Shown: piece by piece, positions 54,201 to 64,000 of the stretch
Layout of the letters: every line of letters starts with the position of its first letter
How positions within the stretch are numbered: position 1 is the stretch's first letter
Made by a program: the position numbers and the translations under genes
Notes under the pieces: generated by a model
What the model was told of the DNA's origin: nothing
The model's database searches: none
The model's input: only the letters and a program-made list of their open reading frames with translations
Assembly (NCBI RefSeq): GCF_029867415.1
Contig: NW_026705152.1
Span: forward strand, 868,001 to 932,000
From: Vicia villosa
Lineage: Eukaryota > Streptophyta > Magnoliopsida > Fabales > Fabaceae
Length of the DNA: 64,000 bases
Reading direction: 5' to 3'

Positions 54201-54568
54201 CATCAATGAGAGTCTTGATGGAGGCAAAATTAACAGAAGCCGAGTGGTGTCAAAGCAGATTCGATGAATTGAACTTAATCGAAGAAAAGCGCATGACAGC
54301 TTTATGCCACGGACAGCTATATCAACAAAGAATGAAGAAAGCTTTCGACAAAAAGGTTCGACCTCGCACAATCAAAGAAGGCGACCTTGTACTCAAAAAG
54401 ATTCAATCTTTTCTCACAGATTCGAGAGGGAAATGGACTCCCAATTATGACGGCCCCTACGTGGTCAAGAGAGCTTTCTCAGGAGGAGCCTTAATACTCA
54501 CGACTATGGATGGAGAAGAATTCACCCGTCCTGTGAACGTCGACGCAGTCAAGAAATACTTCGCCTAA
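51229..54568 (+). pseudogene. Ogre-2 pol: RT, RNase H, aRNase H, integrase, one frameshift
   Basis: The frame is open from 51172, so either the spliced join or the ATG at 51229 can supply it. RT has VDYRDLNKASPKDDFPLPHI and YVDDMIAKS (D264-D265). RNase H follows, then the second, archaeal-type RNase H (LIFDGAVNAYGRG with D573; NEAEYEACIMG; YGDSALVI; ADALATLSS). Near 53448 an 89-bp deletion relative to Ogre-1 shifts the frame, so the first part ends at 53481. Integrase continues in the +1 frame from 53459: RCHKCQIYAD, WGIDMIGM, ITDNGSN, GAVEAANKN, ending at 54568 with a complete core. All catalytic residues are present; only the deletion (RNase H-integrase linker) inactivates it. Confidence 0.9.
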
Positions 54569-54589
54569 ATAAACAAAAGAACAGCTCGC

Positions 54590-54745
54590 TAAGTTGAAAA
54601 CTCGCAAAGAGCAACTTAGGCAAAAAAGAGCGTCTCGGTGAATCGAAAACCCGAAAGGGCGATTCAGGCAAAAGTTAGAGACATAAAAAAAATAATAATA
54701 AATAATCAATCCCGGTAAACTTAAAACCCGAAAGGGGTAGTTTAC
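54590..54745 (+). repeat. Hairpin array G in Ogre-2 (three units)
   Basis: Arms: TAAGTTG/CAACTTA (54590-54596/54612-54618); TGAATCG/CGATTCA (54639-54645/54660-54666); GTAAACT/AGTTTAC (54715-54721/54739-54745). All are perfect 7-bp stems with different sequence. The loop is AAAACCCGAAAGGG; in unit 1 the inner stem is CTC/GAG instead of CCC/GGG, also compensated. Confidence 0.85.
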
Positions 54746-55599
54746 GCAAAAGTTAGGGATATATGGCAAGTAACTGTGTTCAGGACAAACTTGATCATTC
54801 AAAAATCCATAGCGGAGTATTCATCAGCAGTAGGTCATCTTCTACGAAGCACGAATACAGCGCAACTCTGAGTGGAAGGGAGAGATAACGGTCGTCACGT
54901 TTCATCGTAGCCCTTTTTCCCGAAAATTACCAATTTCCAACTTTGTAAATACTCCATGGAATCAAGCATTTGGCTGATTACCATTTCATATATAATAATT
55001 TGAGCCTTGTGCTTTTCCTTTGCAATCTAGTCTTATTCAGTTTCTTGGAATGCATTTTAAATTTAAACAGTCATTTTCTTGAAACAAATGTTTTCATAAA
55101 ATAAAATGAATTTACTTGCAAAGATAAAGGTGAAATTTCTTTCTAAGGTTTACAAACAATAGGAAGAATGCAAACAGTTGCTCCGAGAATGGTTGAGACT
55201 CCGGGAACCAAGTTTTCCCCATGAGGTCGCTTTGCGAACATCTCCCGATGACGGATCTTTACTTCAATTCATATTACTCACTTCGGACAGCGGACAACTG
55301 ATAACCAGATATTCCCAACAGAGTTCGAACTACAAGAAGAGGACATCTTCTGATCAACAAGAATTCAAGTCGTATCTTAGGATTTTACATCCGCGACAAT
55401 TCTATTCACATTCACTTTACATTTTATCATTGTCATAACATTCATGCATACATTACATCATAACTGCATAGTCAAGTCAGGCTTTGATCATGAGAATGCC
55501 CGAGTCATGAGGGCATGAACTTAAGTTTCCCCTGCAAGTCCTGGAGAAACTTTTTCCTTCAAGACAACGATCCATGTAGAGAGAATTCCCCAAGCAAGT

Positions 55600-56556
55600 C
55601 AATAGATGGTAGTCTCCCTCAAAGAGATAGTTTGTTCACTTTTGGAATCCCTCAACTGAGAATCTCCTGCAGAGCGACATTCGACAGTCTTCTTCAGATA
55701 AGATAGTCTGCTTCACATTCCGGAACTCCCTACAGGTTTGGTATTTCCCCAGCAGGGTCGAGAGGTGCCACTTCTTGTCAGAGGAAAATTCAGAATCTCC
55801 CAGCAGATCGACAAATGATTCCCCAGCGGAGTCAGCGAATGATAGTCTTCATCCAGAAGATAGTTCAGATTCCCCAACAGAGTCGGCAAATGGCAGTCTC
55901 TTTCAGCAGAAGACAGTTTGCTCACTTTCTCACAGCAGGGTCTACAAATGGCAGTCTCTCCCAGTAGAAGACAGTTTGTTTCCCCAGCAGTCAGCAAATG
56001 GCAGTCTCTTTCAGCAGAAGACAGTTTGCTCACTTTCTATCATAACAGAGTCAGCAAATGGCAGTCTCTTTCAGCAGAAGACAGTTTGCTCACTTTCTCA
56101 CAGCAGGGTCTACAAATGGCAGTCTCTCCTAGCAGTCCCCAGCAGTCAGCAAATGGCAGTCTCTTTCAGCAGAAGACAGTTTGCTCACTTTTTCAGCAAA
56201 TGGCAGTCTCTTTCAGCAGAAGACAGAGTCGGCAAATGGCAGTCTCTTTCAGCAGAAGACAGTTTGCTCACTTTCTTTCATGACAAGGGTCGATAAATGG
56301 CAATCTTCCCCGGCAGAAGACAGTTTGTTCCCCTAGCAATTGGCAAATGGCAGTCTTTTCCCAAGAAAAGACAGTTTGTCTGTTAAATACTCAAGAGACC
56401 GACAAATGGCAGTTTCTTCAAACAGTTTGTCTGCTCATGGGATGCTTAGCTCCCCACAGAGTCAATGAATGGCAGTTTTCCTCTTAGGAAAACAGTTCAT
56501 TGATTCCCCAGGCATCAGTTGACGAATGGCAGTTTTCACCCCGAAAACAGTTCGTC
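55600..56556 (+). repeat. Hairpin array D in Ogre-2 (about 13 units)
   Basis: Architecture: outer arm, TGGCA, inner arm, loop, inner arm', AG, outer arm'. Four clear units: outer GGCAAA/TTTGTC with inner GTCTTTTC/GAAAAGAC (56342-56380); GACAAA/TTTGTC with GTTT/AAAC (56401-56431); TCAATGAA/TTCATTGA with GTTTTCC/GGAAAAC (56462-56503); GACGAA/TTCGTC with GTTTTC/GAAAAC (56521-56556). Earlier units (55886-56280) have GCAAA/TTTGC or ACAAA/TTTGT outer arms. Confidence 0.85.
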
Positions 56557-57089
56557 CGCCTTCAAACAAAGTCATTAGCCCCTCAAAAGATCATGAGGCC
56601 ATATGACATTCTTTCAAAGACGTCAAGTCAAAAAGGAAGATGGTGAAGTTTCTTTACAGCCGTCAAATGGCATCTTATCTCCAAGCACTGATAAGAAGTT
56701 TGACGAGGAAACAAACCCTTGAAGTTTCTTTACTACCATCAAATGGCGTCTCGTCTCCAAGTGCTGATGAGAAGTTTGATGAGGGAACAAACCTTTGGAG
56801 GTTTTCTCTTTATCTGAGATATTGTCCAAACGCAACCAAGACCAGTTTCGAGATATGGACATCCGAAACGAGGAAAGGTTGTTTACCTTTTTCTAAGTAT
56901 CAGCACTTAGTTAAAGAAGATGGATTGCGCATCCCGCATTGCCATCCATTCACCAGAATCTACATCAAGTATTTCTGCAGGAGTTTGTCTCCTCATCCCC
57001 CGCCAAGCGCGACAACGGGATCAAGTCATGCAAAAATTTTATCAATTACAACATCTCAGGAGCGCCCAAAATTCGGGCATTCTTTGATA

Positions 57090-57168
57090 TTTAAGTCTCT
57101 TTTACGCAGAAGAGATCGAGATCTCAATCTCTCTCCCTCCGGATAAAAGAAACTTAAATAGGGGCATC
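57090..57168 (+). other. Hairpin abutting the polypurine tract, Ogre-2
   Basis: TTTAAGT (57090-57096) and TCTTTTA (57098-57104) pair with TAAAAGA (57144-57150) and ACTTAAA (57152-57158), 14 of 15 positions. Purine tract TAGGGGCATC follows at once (57159-57168), then the LTR at 57169. Confidence 0.75.
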
Positions 57169-60100
57169 TGTCATACCCTAATTTTTGACCCCCCTGAGAT
57201 GGCATATCTTCAGGATTTTTCATCAGGTCAAGACAAGTTCCCAGAGCAGTCATTTCTCCATCTGGTACCTAATCGAGGATGCTCAAAGACAAGAAAGCTC
57301 AGGCAAAGGATCAATCAATACAAAGACTAGTCTCTAATACAATCATGGGGCTCAAAAACTTCACTTTTCTCATCTATGATTGATTAGACATCCAGTCATC
57401 TGAGTACAGGTTTACTCAGGTCACCAGACTAGGGTTTTGAGCCTATCAAGGACTGAAATCAGGGATCACTTTTGGGAAACCCTAAAAAGCCCCAGAGGGT
57501 CATTCAAAGACATCAATCATCTTCAAATAACTCATATGACAAGATCTACTGGACATCACACTTCAATTCAAAGTCTACAGTCATTATTTTCACATGGTCG
57601 ACAAATTAGGGTTTTGACCTAATTCACCAAGATAGTTGACTTCTGATCAGGGCATGAATCCAAAACTCAAGACATGATTTAAGGATCTCTACTACCTCCA
57701 TATAATCCATTTATATCATCCATTTGGGGAGAAGATCTTATTTCTACACAAAAGCCCAAAAAGCCACTTTGTCAGGAAAAAGTCAACTGTGAAGGATCAT
57801 CATTGACTTTTAAGGTTTTTGGTCAAAAAATGATTTTCAAAGATCAATATCATCAATATATGGATGTCAAAGTCATTTGGCCAAAGAAATTCAAAGAAAT
57901 TCATCAAGGAGCGAAAAGTCGGGAATTAGGGTTTTTGAAGGCATGGTGAGATCTCAAAATTTCACCTACACAACTCAAAAAACTTCCAACATGAAAGTTG
58001 TAGATCTTGCAAAATAAAACAACATCTTACAAAGGAACTTTTTTCAAAAGATCAACCATTTATGAAGTTTTGGAGATTTTGAAGTTTAGGTCATAAACAC
58101 TTAGAAATTTTTCTAAGTGTTTTAACCTAGTTTTCTTCCAACTTTGGCCTCATTTTTCACAAATTTCCCAAAGGATTCTGAAGAAGACATAAACTAATGA
58201 ATTGAAGTAGATGTTTAGGGCTTTCCAAATTGTGTTCAACCTTCTCCAAATTCAATTTGAGCTAAGAGTTATGCTTGTTCAAAGTTGGCCTCATGAAGTA
58301 AAATTATAGGTCATGTGCAAATTGGACTTTGCAAATTTTGTGCAAATAACCTCTCTTATGGATGCTACACGACCCATAACACATCTGAAACCATGCCATA
58401 CATCCATTTTCATCATTGCATAAGGATTAGAGAAGATTCCAAAAAACAAATGCATGTGATTATGTAATGATTGCATTTTTGAATTTATGACAAATTGGTG
58501 ATTCATCAAAGGAATCTTCTCCCAACCAATTGGAGCTCATTTCTGCAGCAATTTGGTCCCCTAAGATCAAGCAAAACCGATGGCTAGGGAGTGGTATCAA
58601 AGAGCTCATCATTGCACTTGGGATATTCTTTGAATTTCTTCATGGCTAAGAAACCCAAACTCTCCCATTAAGCAAGCTCACACTCTCACTCAGTACTGAA
58701 CCAATTGCCTATAAATAGAGGCCTCATTCTCATTCAAAAAACACACCAAAGCAACCATATTCCTTGCTTTCTCTTTCTCTCCTCTTGTTCATTGTTTTTC
58801 AAAGTTCTTTGGCAAGAAGAATCGATTTCTTCAAACCAGAGCTTATCTTTGGGAAGTGAGCATTCTAACATCTCAAGGGAGGTCATTTGAGGTGATCCAA
58901 GCACCTGGATCACTTCTGTAGGTGGAGGAACACCATTGTTGCTCTCACCTTGGAGCATTTGCAGTTGGAGGTCCATGGAGTGATTCAGAAGGTTTCAAGG
59001 CAAGCCAATCATCCAGACACACTCCTCAGGTCATAGTGAAGCTAACCAGATGGCTGCAGCTCACCTGTAACTCCAAATTCAACAACCTCCATGTCCACTT
59101 GAAGCTCAAATCGAGGGAGGTCCATAGAACAATTCAGAAGGATTCAGGCTACAATAAGCATCCAGTTAGCATCATTGAGTCTCAGGGAAGCTATTGAGAT
59201 CATTCATTCAAGCTCAGTTGCTCTCAATCATCCTCACGACCTCCATTTTCAGAGGTAAGTTTCTGAACTTCACCTCTCTAATTTAAGTACTCTTTGTGAA
59301 ATAGCTCGATTCTATCTTGTCCAGCATCATCAGAGGATTGAAAACCCTCTATCATCATCCATTTATCTTTCAGTATAGTCATTTAATTTGATTTCGAAAT
59401 TTTAGGGTTCTTCACGATTTCTGGTAAATTAGTTAGATGTAGTTAATGTTAGTTCATGTTAGTTACATATTTAGAATCGTGAGTGAAATTAGAGCAAGTT
59501 TCGTGTTTACATCATGGCAAATGATTGAGAGATGAGTGAGTTCAGAAATCCAAATTCATGGAGCTTGAGGTTGAAGACGAAGATGGTGGTGGCGCGCAAA
59601 ATTCAAATCTCAGGGCAGAGTTTATTTTATTTTGAGTGGTATGCGTTTTATTAATGACTAAACAACTTGCCCTAGTGGCCACACATGCGCCCTTAGTATC
59701 ATCATGCCACAAGTCTGGGGTTCGAATCCCCCTCGCCCCAGACTTTTTGATTCTTTTATTTTTTAAGGATTTACAACTTGTTTTGAAATATGACCAAATG
59801 GAGGCAAGTCACTAACACTGAGCGCGCGTTGGCTCAGTGGTGTTGTTTTGGACTGGTGACCTCAAGGGCGTGGGTTCAAACCCTCCAAGGGCCAAAACTT
59901 ATTTTTTAACACTAATTTCTTTCATTTCTCTTCACAACTTCACATATTTATTTAACCTATCAAAATAAATCATTTTCACTTCATTTTTTACACACTTTTT
60001 ATTTAACATATCTATTTTGTGAATAATCAAAAAAATCATAAAAATATTATTTATTTCATGTATTTTTATTAGGTTTAAAATAGTATGTTTTAGGTGTTTT

Positions 60101-63100
60101 CTTAAATACTTGAATACATATTTTTTTCACTTTGTTTTAAACTAAATCAATTTGTAAATAATTTTATGATGAAACCCTAATTGTTTAGGTCTTAATTAAG
60201 TAAAAATCTTTATTTTTACTTTAATTAGGTTGACTTTTGTCAAATCTCAAAACTATTTTCAATCTCTGATAAAATCAAATGATTAGGGTTTTCAAACAAC
60301 AAAACCTTGTGTCATTCCAGATCATTTTCAAATTGCTTTTGCACCAGTACTGCAAAGTACTGGGCCTCTAATAGAGTGTAAGTCCCAAAAACCTTCTCTT
60401 CTTAGCTTGTTTTCAAAACTGTATTTTCAAAATCTTCTTTCTGTTTTCAAAACATTCTTCTGGTATTTGAAGGGCATTATTCCCGGTGAAACTCTTCAGA
60501 TACCTATGTGACCTTTGTCCATCTCCACTTCTTCTGTTTTCAAAAACCATTAACTGTTTATCATATACATTCAACTGTTATCAACAAAAACAAACAAAAA
60601 TTACTGTTGAGGCTCTGTACATACTTCTTCAATGGCCTCCACTCCATCCAGGTTAGGCTTTACAAGCTTTCCATTTACAGTCTTTATTTAAATTACTGTC
60701 AAATATAAACTGTGCATATATTAGTTTAGAACTACGTTTGAGTATAAACCTTAGGACAGTTAAACTATATATATATTATAGGAATATGACCTAGGATTGA
60801 GAATGTCTTCCCGGTGAAGGCTCTTTCCTAATTAGAGATCTGTAGTTCAAACCCCCAAGATGAATTATTCCCGGTGAAACATCTTGGCAAAAACCTTAGA
60901 ATCCAAAAATATAGGACACATCCACCCAAAGAGGAATTATTCCCGGTGAAACCTCTTACCCATTTTCTTAGAGCCAAAATAAGTTCAAAACTACATAGCT
61001 TTCTCTTGTGCTATAACAAGGACCCTCGATTAGCCTCCTCTTGGGCTTTGTACAAGGACCCACAGGCTTCTTAAAAGCATTTCCAGCTTCCTCTTGAGCT
61101 TGTATACAAGGACCCATCAGGTTTCTTATAAATATAGGAACAGGTCTTTAGTCACCTTTTAGCCTACCCTGGTGAGTTTCTTCCAATTTAAACCAGACTT
61201 AAAACAAGCTAAGTTTGTCTCAATTTCACATTGAGTACATTTTTGGAATGAGAGACATGGACAGTCTCTGTCACCCTTATCTTCATCAATCCTCCTTAGA
61301 AGAGTCTAGGATCTATGTTTTGGTCATCCTCAGCATTGAGTCAGCCTTCATCTTGGGCTTTAAACAAAGAGTCTCCACTAGATAATCTTTCTGCAATCCA
61401 CCTTTCAATCATAAAACCCCTGGAAAGGGTTAGCTTCCACACACACTATCATTTCAATAAAAATCCCTGGAAAGGGTTAGCCTCCAAAGTCAATTAATAA
61501 ATGTCAATAAATAAAGATTCATTTCTCTTAGGAGATAATTTCCCCAAAAGAGTCAAAACCCCTGGAAAGGGTCAGCCTCCAAAAACATGATAAAGTCAGT
61601 CTTTTAACAGACAAATTCACCAGCTGAGTCAAAATCCCTGGAAAGGGTTAGCTTCCAAAGAAAAACAGTCTTTTAATAAATAAAACCTCCTCAGTAGAGT
61701 CAAAACCAACAAAAACAGTTAGCCTCAACCTTGGGCTTCATACAAGGCACCCAAACAATAAAACTCCCCTGTCAAGAGTCAGCCTCAACCTTGGGCATTG
61801 TACAAGGCAGATAATAGAGTCTCCCCAGTAAGTCCTTCATCATTCAGTAGCCACAACCTTGGGCTTTGTACAAGGCAGATAAACCATATTTTCATGTGTC
61901 AAAGATTTCTAACATTTAGGATCTTTCCCCATATAGTCATCCATACTTAATTCATTTAAGAGTCCGCCACAACCTTGGGCTTTGTACAAGGCAGAAAATA
62001 ATGTCTTCCCCTAGCTACAGTTAGCCACAACCTTGGGCTTTGTACAAGGCACACAAATAGAGTCTCCCTAAGTAGAGTCAGCCTCAATTCTGGGCTTTGT
62101 ACAGAACACTAAAATATCCTGTAATTAATCCTCAATGGAGTCATCTCCCAGAGTCAATAATATTAATTAACCAATCAAAAAGCCTCAAGCTTGGGCCTCA
62201 TACAAGCCAGCTAAAGTCAAATCTTTCATACAGTAGATAGACATAGCTTATCTCTATAGAGAGATATTTTTACTACTCTACCACATTCAAACAAACAAAC
62301 ATTTCAATTTCAATTTCAATTAAAGTCTCCCATTTAGGACTCTGAAAGACATGCTCTGGCACATCCCCAGACTTGTACACTTTCCCTAATTTGGACGAGC
62401 ATCTTTCTTTCATTTAAGAGGCATCTGACTGGCATACTTGCACACACACAAGTAAGGTCCCCCTCTTGAATGAAATGAATTCAGTTATTCTGTCACTCTT
62501 TCAAAATGTTTGTGGTAGAATAGTACAAATACCTCTCTGTAGAGATGATTTCATGTCTCTTTACTGTAAACAGAGATTTAATTCCAAGCTTCAACCTTGA
62601 GCTTCAAGCAAGACACAAAAAACAATTAATTTCCCTAGTTAGTTCCCCGAACTACATTAAGCTCTGACTTCCACTAGGGATATGTAGGCATGAGGTTCAC
62701 AAGGAATCTCAGCGAGCTAATAAAATACCAAAAATAGTCAGTCTGTCTATCTGTCTGTCTTTCTTTAATCAATTCAATTCCTTCTCCTAACACAAAGGAG
62801 AAACTTTCCCAATCATTAGCAGCAAACACAATCACAATGACACAGAGAAGGTTCCTGTAGAGTACTACAGATATGTAGGGTGTTTAAACACTTCCCTATG
62901 TATAACCGACCTCCCGGACTCCAGAATTTCTAGTCTAGGTGTAAATCCCCACACTTAGCAAACTCCTAGGGTTTAGTTGAGATCTTTTTTCCCCTTTCCT
63001 ACTCGTAGGACAAATAAGAAAGTTCGTGTGATATCGTAGGAAGAACTGAAATAAAATTCATCCCACCACGGGCGCATTCTCCTTCCAAATTTCGCGTGAA

Positions 63101-63157
63101 GGGTCTAGCGTGCCGTCCTCCCAAGTGAAACGGGGAGGTAAAAAAAACGACACCACA
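57169..63157 (+). repeat. 3' LTR of Ogre-2
   Basis: 5989 bp, nearly identical to the 5' LTR except for the missing two 68-bp units and a ~330-bp divergent patch (about 59900-60240). It holds a TATA box (58710-58717), both tRNA-like segments and hairpin families A, B and C. It ends CACCACA at 63157. Confidence 0.95.
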
Positions 63158-64000
63158 CTACTCAGCAACGAATGCCTAATGGATACCCTTGGGGCATGCC
63201 TGAAGGTTATTTGTCTGTTCCTGAGATGACTCGTCCGTTGACTCCTGTTATGGTCAACACCTCTCCTATTGTTCATACTGGTCCTTTTGTCCCAGAGCCC
63301 ATTTATGATGCTACTCCAAGCGAAATTCATGACAGAATGGATGGTTTCCAAGATCAGTTTGAAGAACTGCAGAAAGAGATGAAAGCCTTGCGTGGGAAAG
63401 AACTGTTTGGAAAGAATGTGCATGATCTTTGCCTTGTTCCCAATGTGAAAGTACCTGCTAAGTTCAAACTGCCTGAATTTGAGAAGTATAAGGGAAACTC
63501 CTGCCCTCAGGCACATTTGGTGATGTATGTGAGAAAGATGTCCACTCACACTGATGATCAACGTCTGTTGATTCACTATTTCCAAGACAGTTTGACTGGA
63601 GCTGCTTCTAAGTGGTATATGGGCCTTGATAGCACCCGTATTCGCACTTTTAATGACTTAGTTGAGGCGTTTGTAAAGCAATACAAGTATAATGTGGACA
63701 TGGCTCCTGATCGAGATCAATTGCGAGCTATGATGCAGAAAGAGAAGGAATCCTTCAAGGAGTATGCTCAGAGATGGCGTGAGGTTGCCGCCCAGGTGAT
63801 TCCTCCAATGGAAGAAAAAGAGATGACTAAGATTTTTCTGAAGACTCTTGGTCCGTTTTACTATGAAAAGATGATTGCAAGTGCTCTTGTAGATTTCACT
63901 GAAATGGTGGGTATGGGTGTCAGATTGGAGGAAGCTGTGCGAGAAGGTCGTTTGGTTCGAAATGACAATTCATCTGGTGGTGCGAAGAAGTATGGTTCTT
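63158..64000 (+). pseudogene. Gag fragment of a third Ogre element (Ogre-3)
   Basis: Open in one frame from the LTR junction to the window end, about 281 codons, no stop. It encodes MPNGYPWGMPEGYLSVPEM, then the Ogre gag domain (LIHYFQDSLTGAASKWYMG; SFKEYAQRWREVAAQV; MTKIFLKTLGPFYYEKM). It is clearly related to Ogre-2 gag residues 60-380 but diverged, so it comes from another Ogre subfamily. The gag N terminus is missing at the junction. It is incomplete only because of the junction and the window edge; the visible part has no lesion. Confidence 0.85.

Larger units (their letters stand above)
54569..57089 (+). other. Ogre-2 3' UTR with hairpin arrays
   Basis: About 2.5 kb without coding. Array G is at its start and array D at 55600-56556. 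The block 54930-55020 is shared with Ogre-1 (CATGGAATCA, GGCTGATTACCAT, TTTGAGCCTTGTGC). Reading frames across the D array are a by-product of its repeats. Confidence 0.75.
37993..63157 (+). mobile_element. Ogre-2, nearly complete 25.2-kb Ogre element
   Basis: Two LTRs (6125 and 5989 bp), PBS, ORF1, gag-pro, intron, pol, 3' UTR and polypurine tract in the order known for Ogre. It is inserted in the Ogre-1 3' LTR on the left, but the right flank is gag of another Ogre and no target duplication is present (ATAAG against CTACT). ORF1 and gag-pro are intact; pol has one frameshifting deletion. Confidence 0.95.

Noticed and set aside
55775..56296. A 173-aa repetitive protein
   Set aside because: Produced by the family D hairpin array, which lacks stops in two frames; no start context, and it lies after pol in the 3' UTR.
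55600..56556. CRISPR-like array
   Set aside because: Repeats are imperfect, spacers are not unique, and the sequence is inside a plant retrotransposon.
63058..63585. 175-aa minus-strand ORF
   Set aside because: Antisense of Ogre-3 gag extending into the LTR end; no recognised domain.

Overview
This window looks like heterochromatic DNA from a large-genome plant, most likely a legume of the pea/vetch group. I see no bacterial gene organisation, no host single-copy gene and no rRNA or tRNA locus. Almost all of it is nested and chimeric LTR retrotransposons plus one broken DNA transposon. The legume call is an inference from the Ogre-type Ty3/gypsy elements: LTRs of about 6 kb, an extra ORF upstream of gag, and an intron between pro and RT. 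Ogre elements are abundant in Pisum, Vicia and Lathyrus.

Layout. 1-1432 is unassigned AT-rich DNA. 1433-3673 is a MITE-like inverted repeat, an array of 20-bp palindromes and a MULE (FAR1-like) transposase pseudogene cut off by a Copia insertion. 3674-23434 holds two SIRE-like Ty1/copia copies in head-to-tail tandem. The second is interrupted by a young, minus-strand Athila-type element (12367-19296) that carries only gag-pro and still has its 5-bp target duplication. 23536-26103 is a Tekay-like LTR. Its internal region shows no coding and runs, at about 26975, into a 5'-truncated Ogre (Ogre-1, to 37992). A nearly complete 25.2-kb Ogre (Ogre-2, 37993-63157) starts inside the 3' LTR of Ogre-1. 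63158-64000 is gag of a third Ogre.

How the genes work together. Ogre-2 has an intact ORF1 (44937-46373) and an intact gag-pro (46665-50870). Its RT-RNase H-aRNase H-integrase frame is broken only by an inferred 89-bp deletion near 53448. Removing a 325-bp intron (50867-51191) deletes the gag-pro stop codon and joins pro to RT exactly in frame. Every other polyprotein in the window is degenerate, with several stops of the kind expected from deamination of methylated C.

The most unusual signal is in the non-coding parts of the Ogre elements. The transcribed LTR portion and the 3' UTR contain arrays of short hairpins. Within each family the loop is nearly constant, while the two stem arms change together from unit to unit and stay complementary. 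I find at least six such families, plus a long hairpin directly against the polypurine tract in both Ogre copies. The LTRs also carry tRNA-like segments with Pol III A box, B box and oligo-T. Tandem repeats in Ogre 3' UTRs are known; arm covariation across several families is, as far as I can tell, not part of the usual description. All pairings were read by eye and need covariance statistics.
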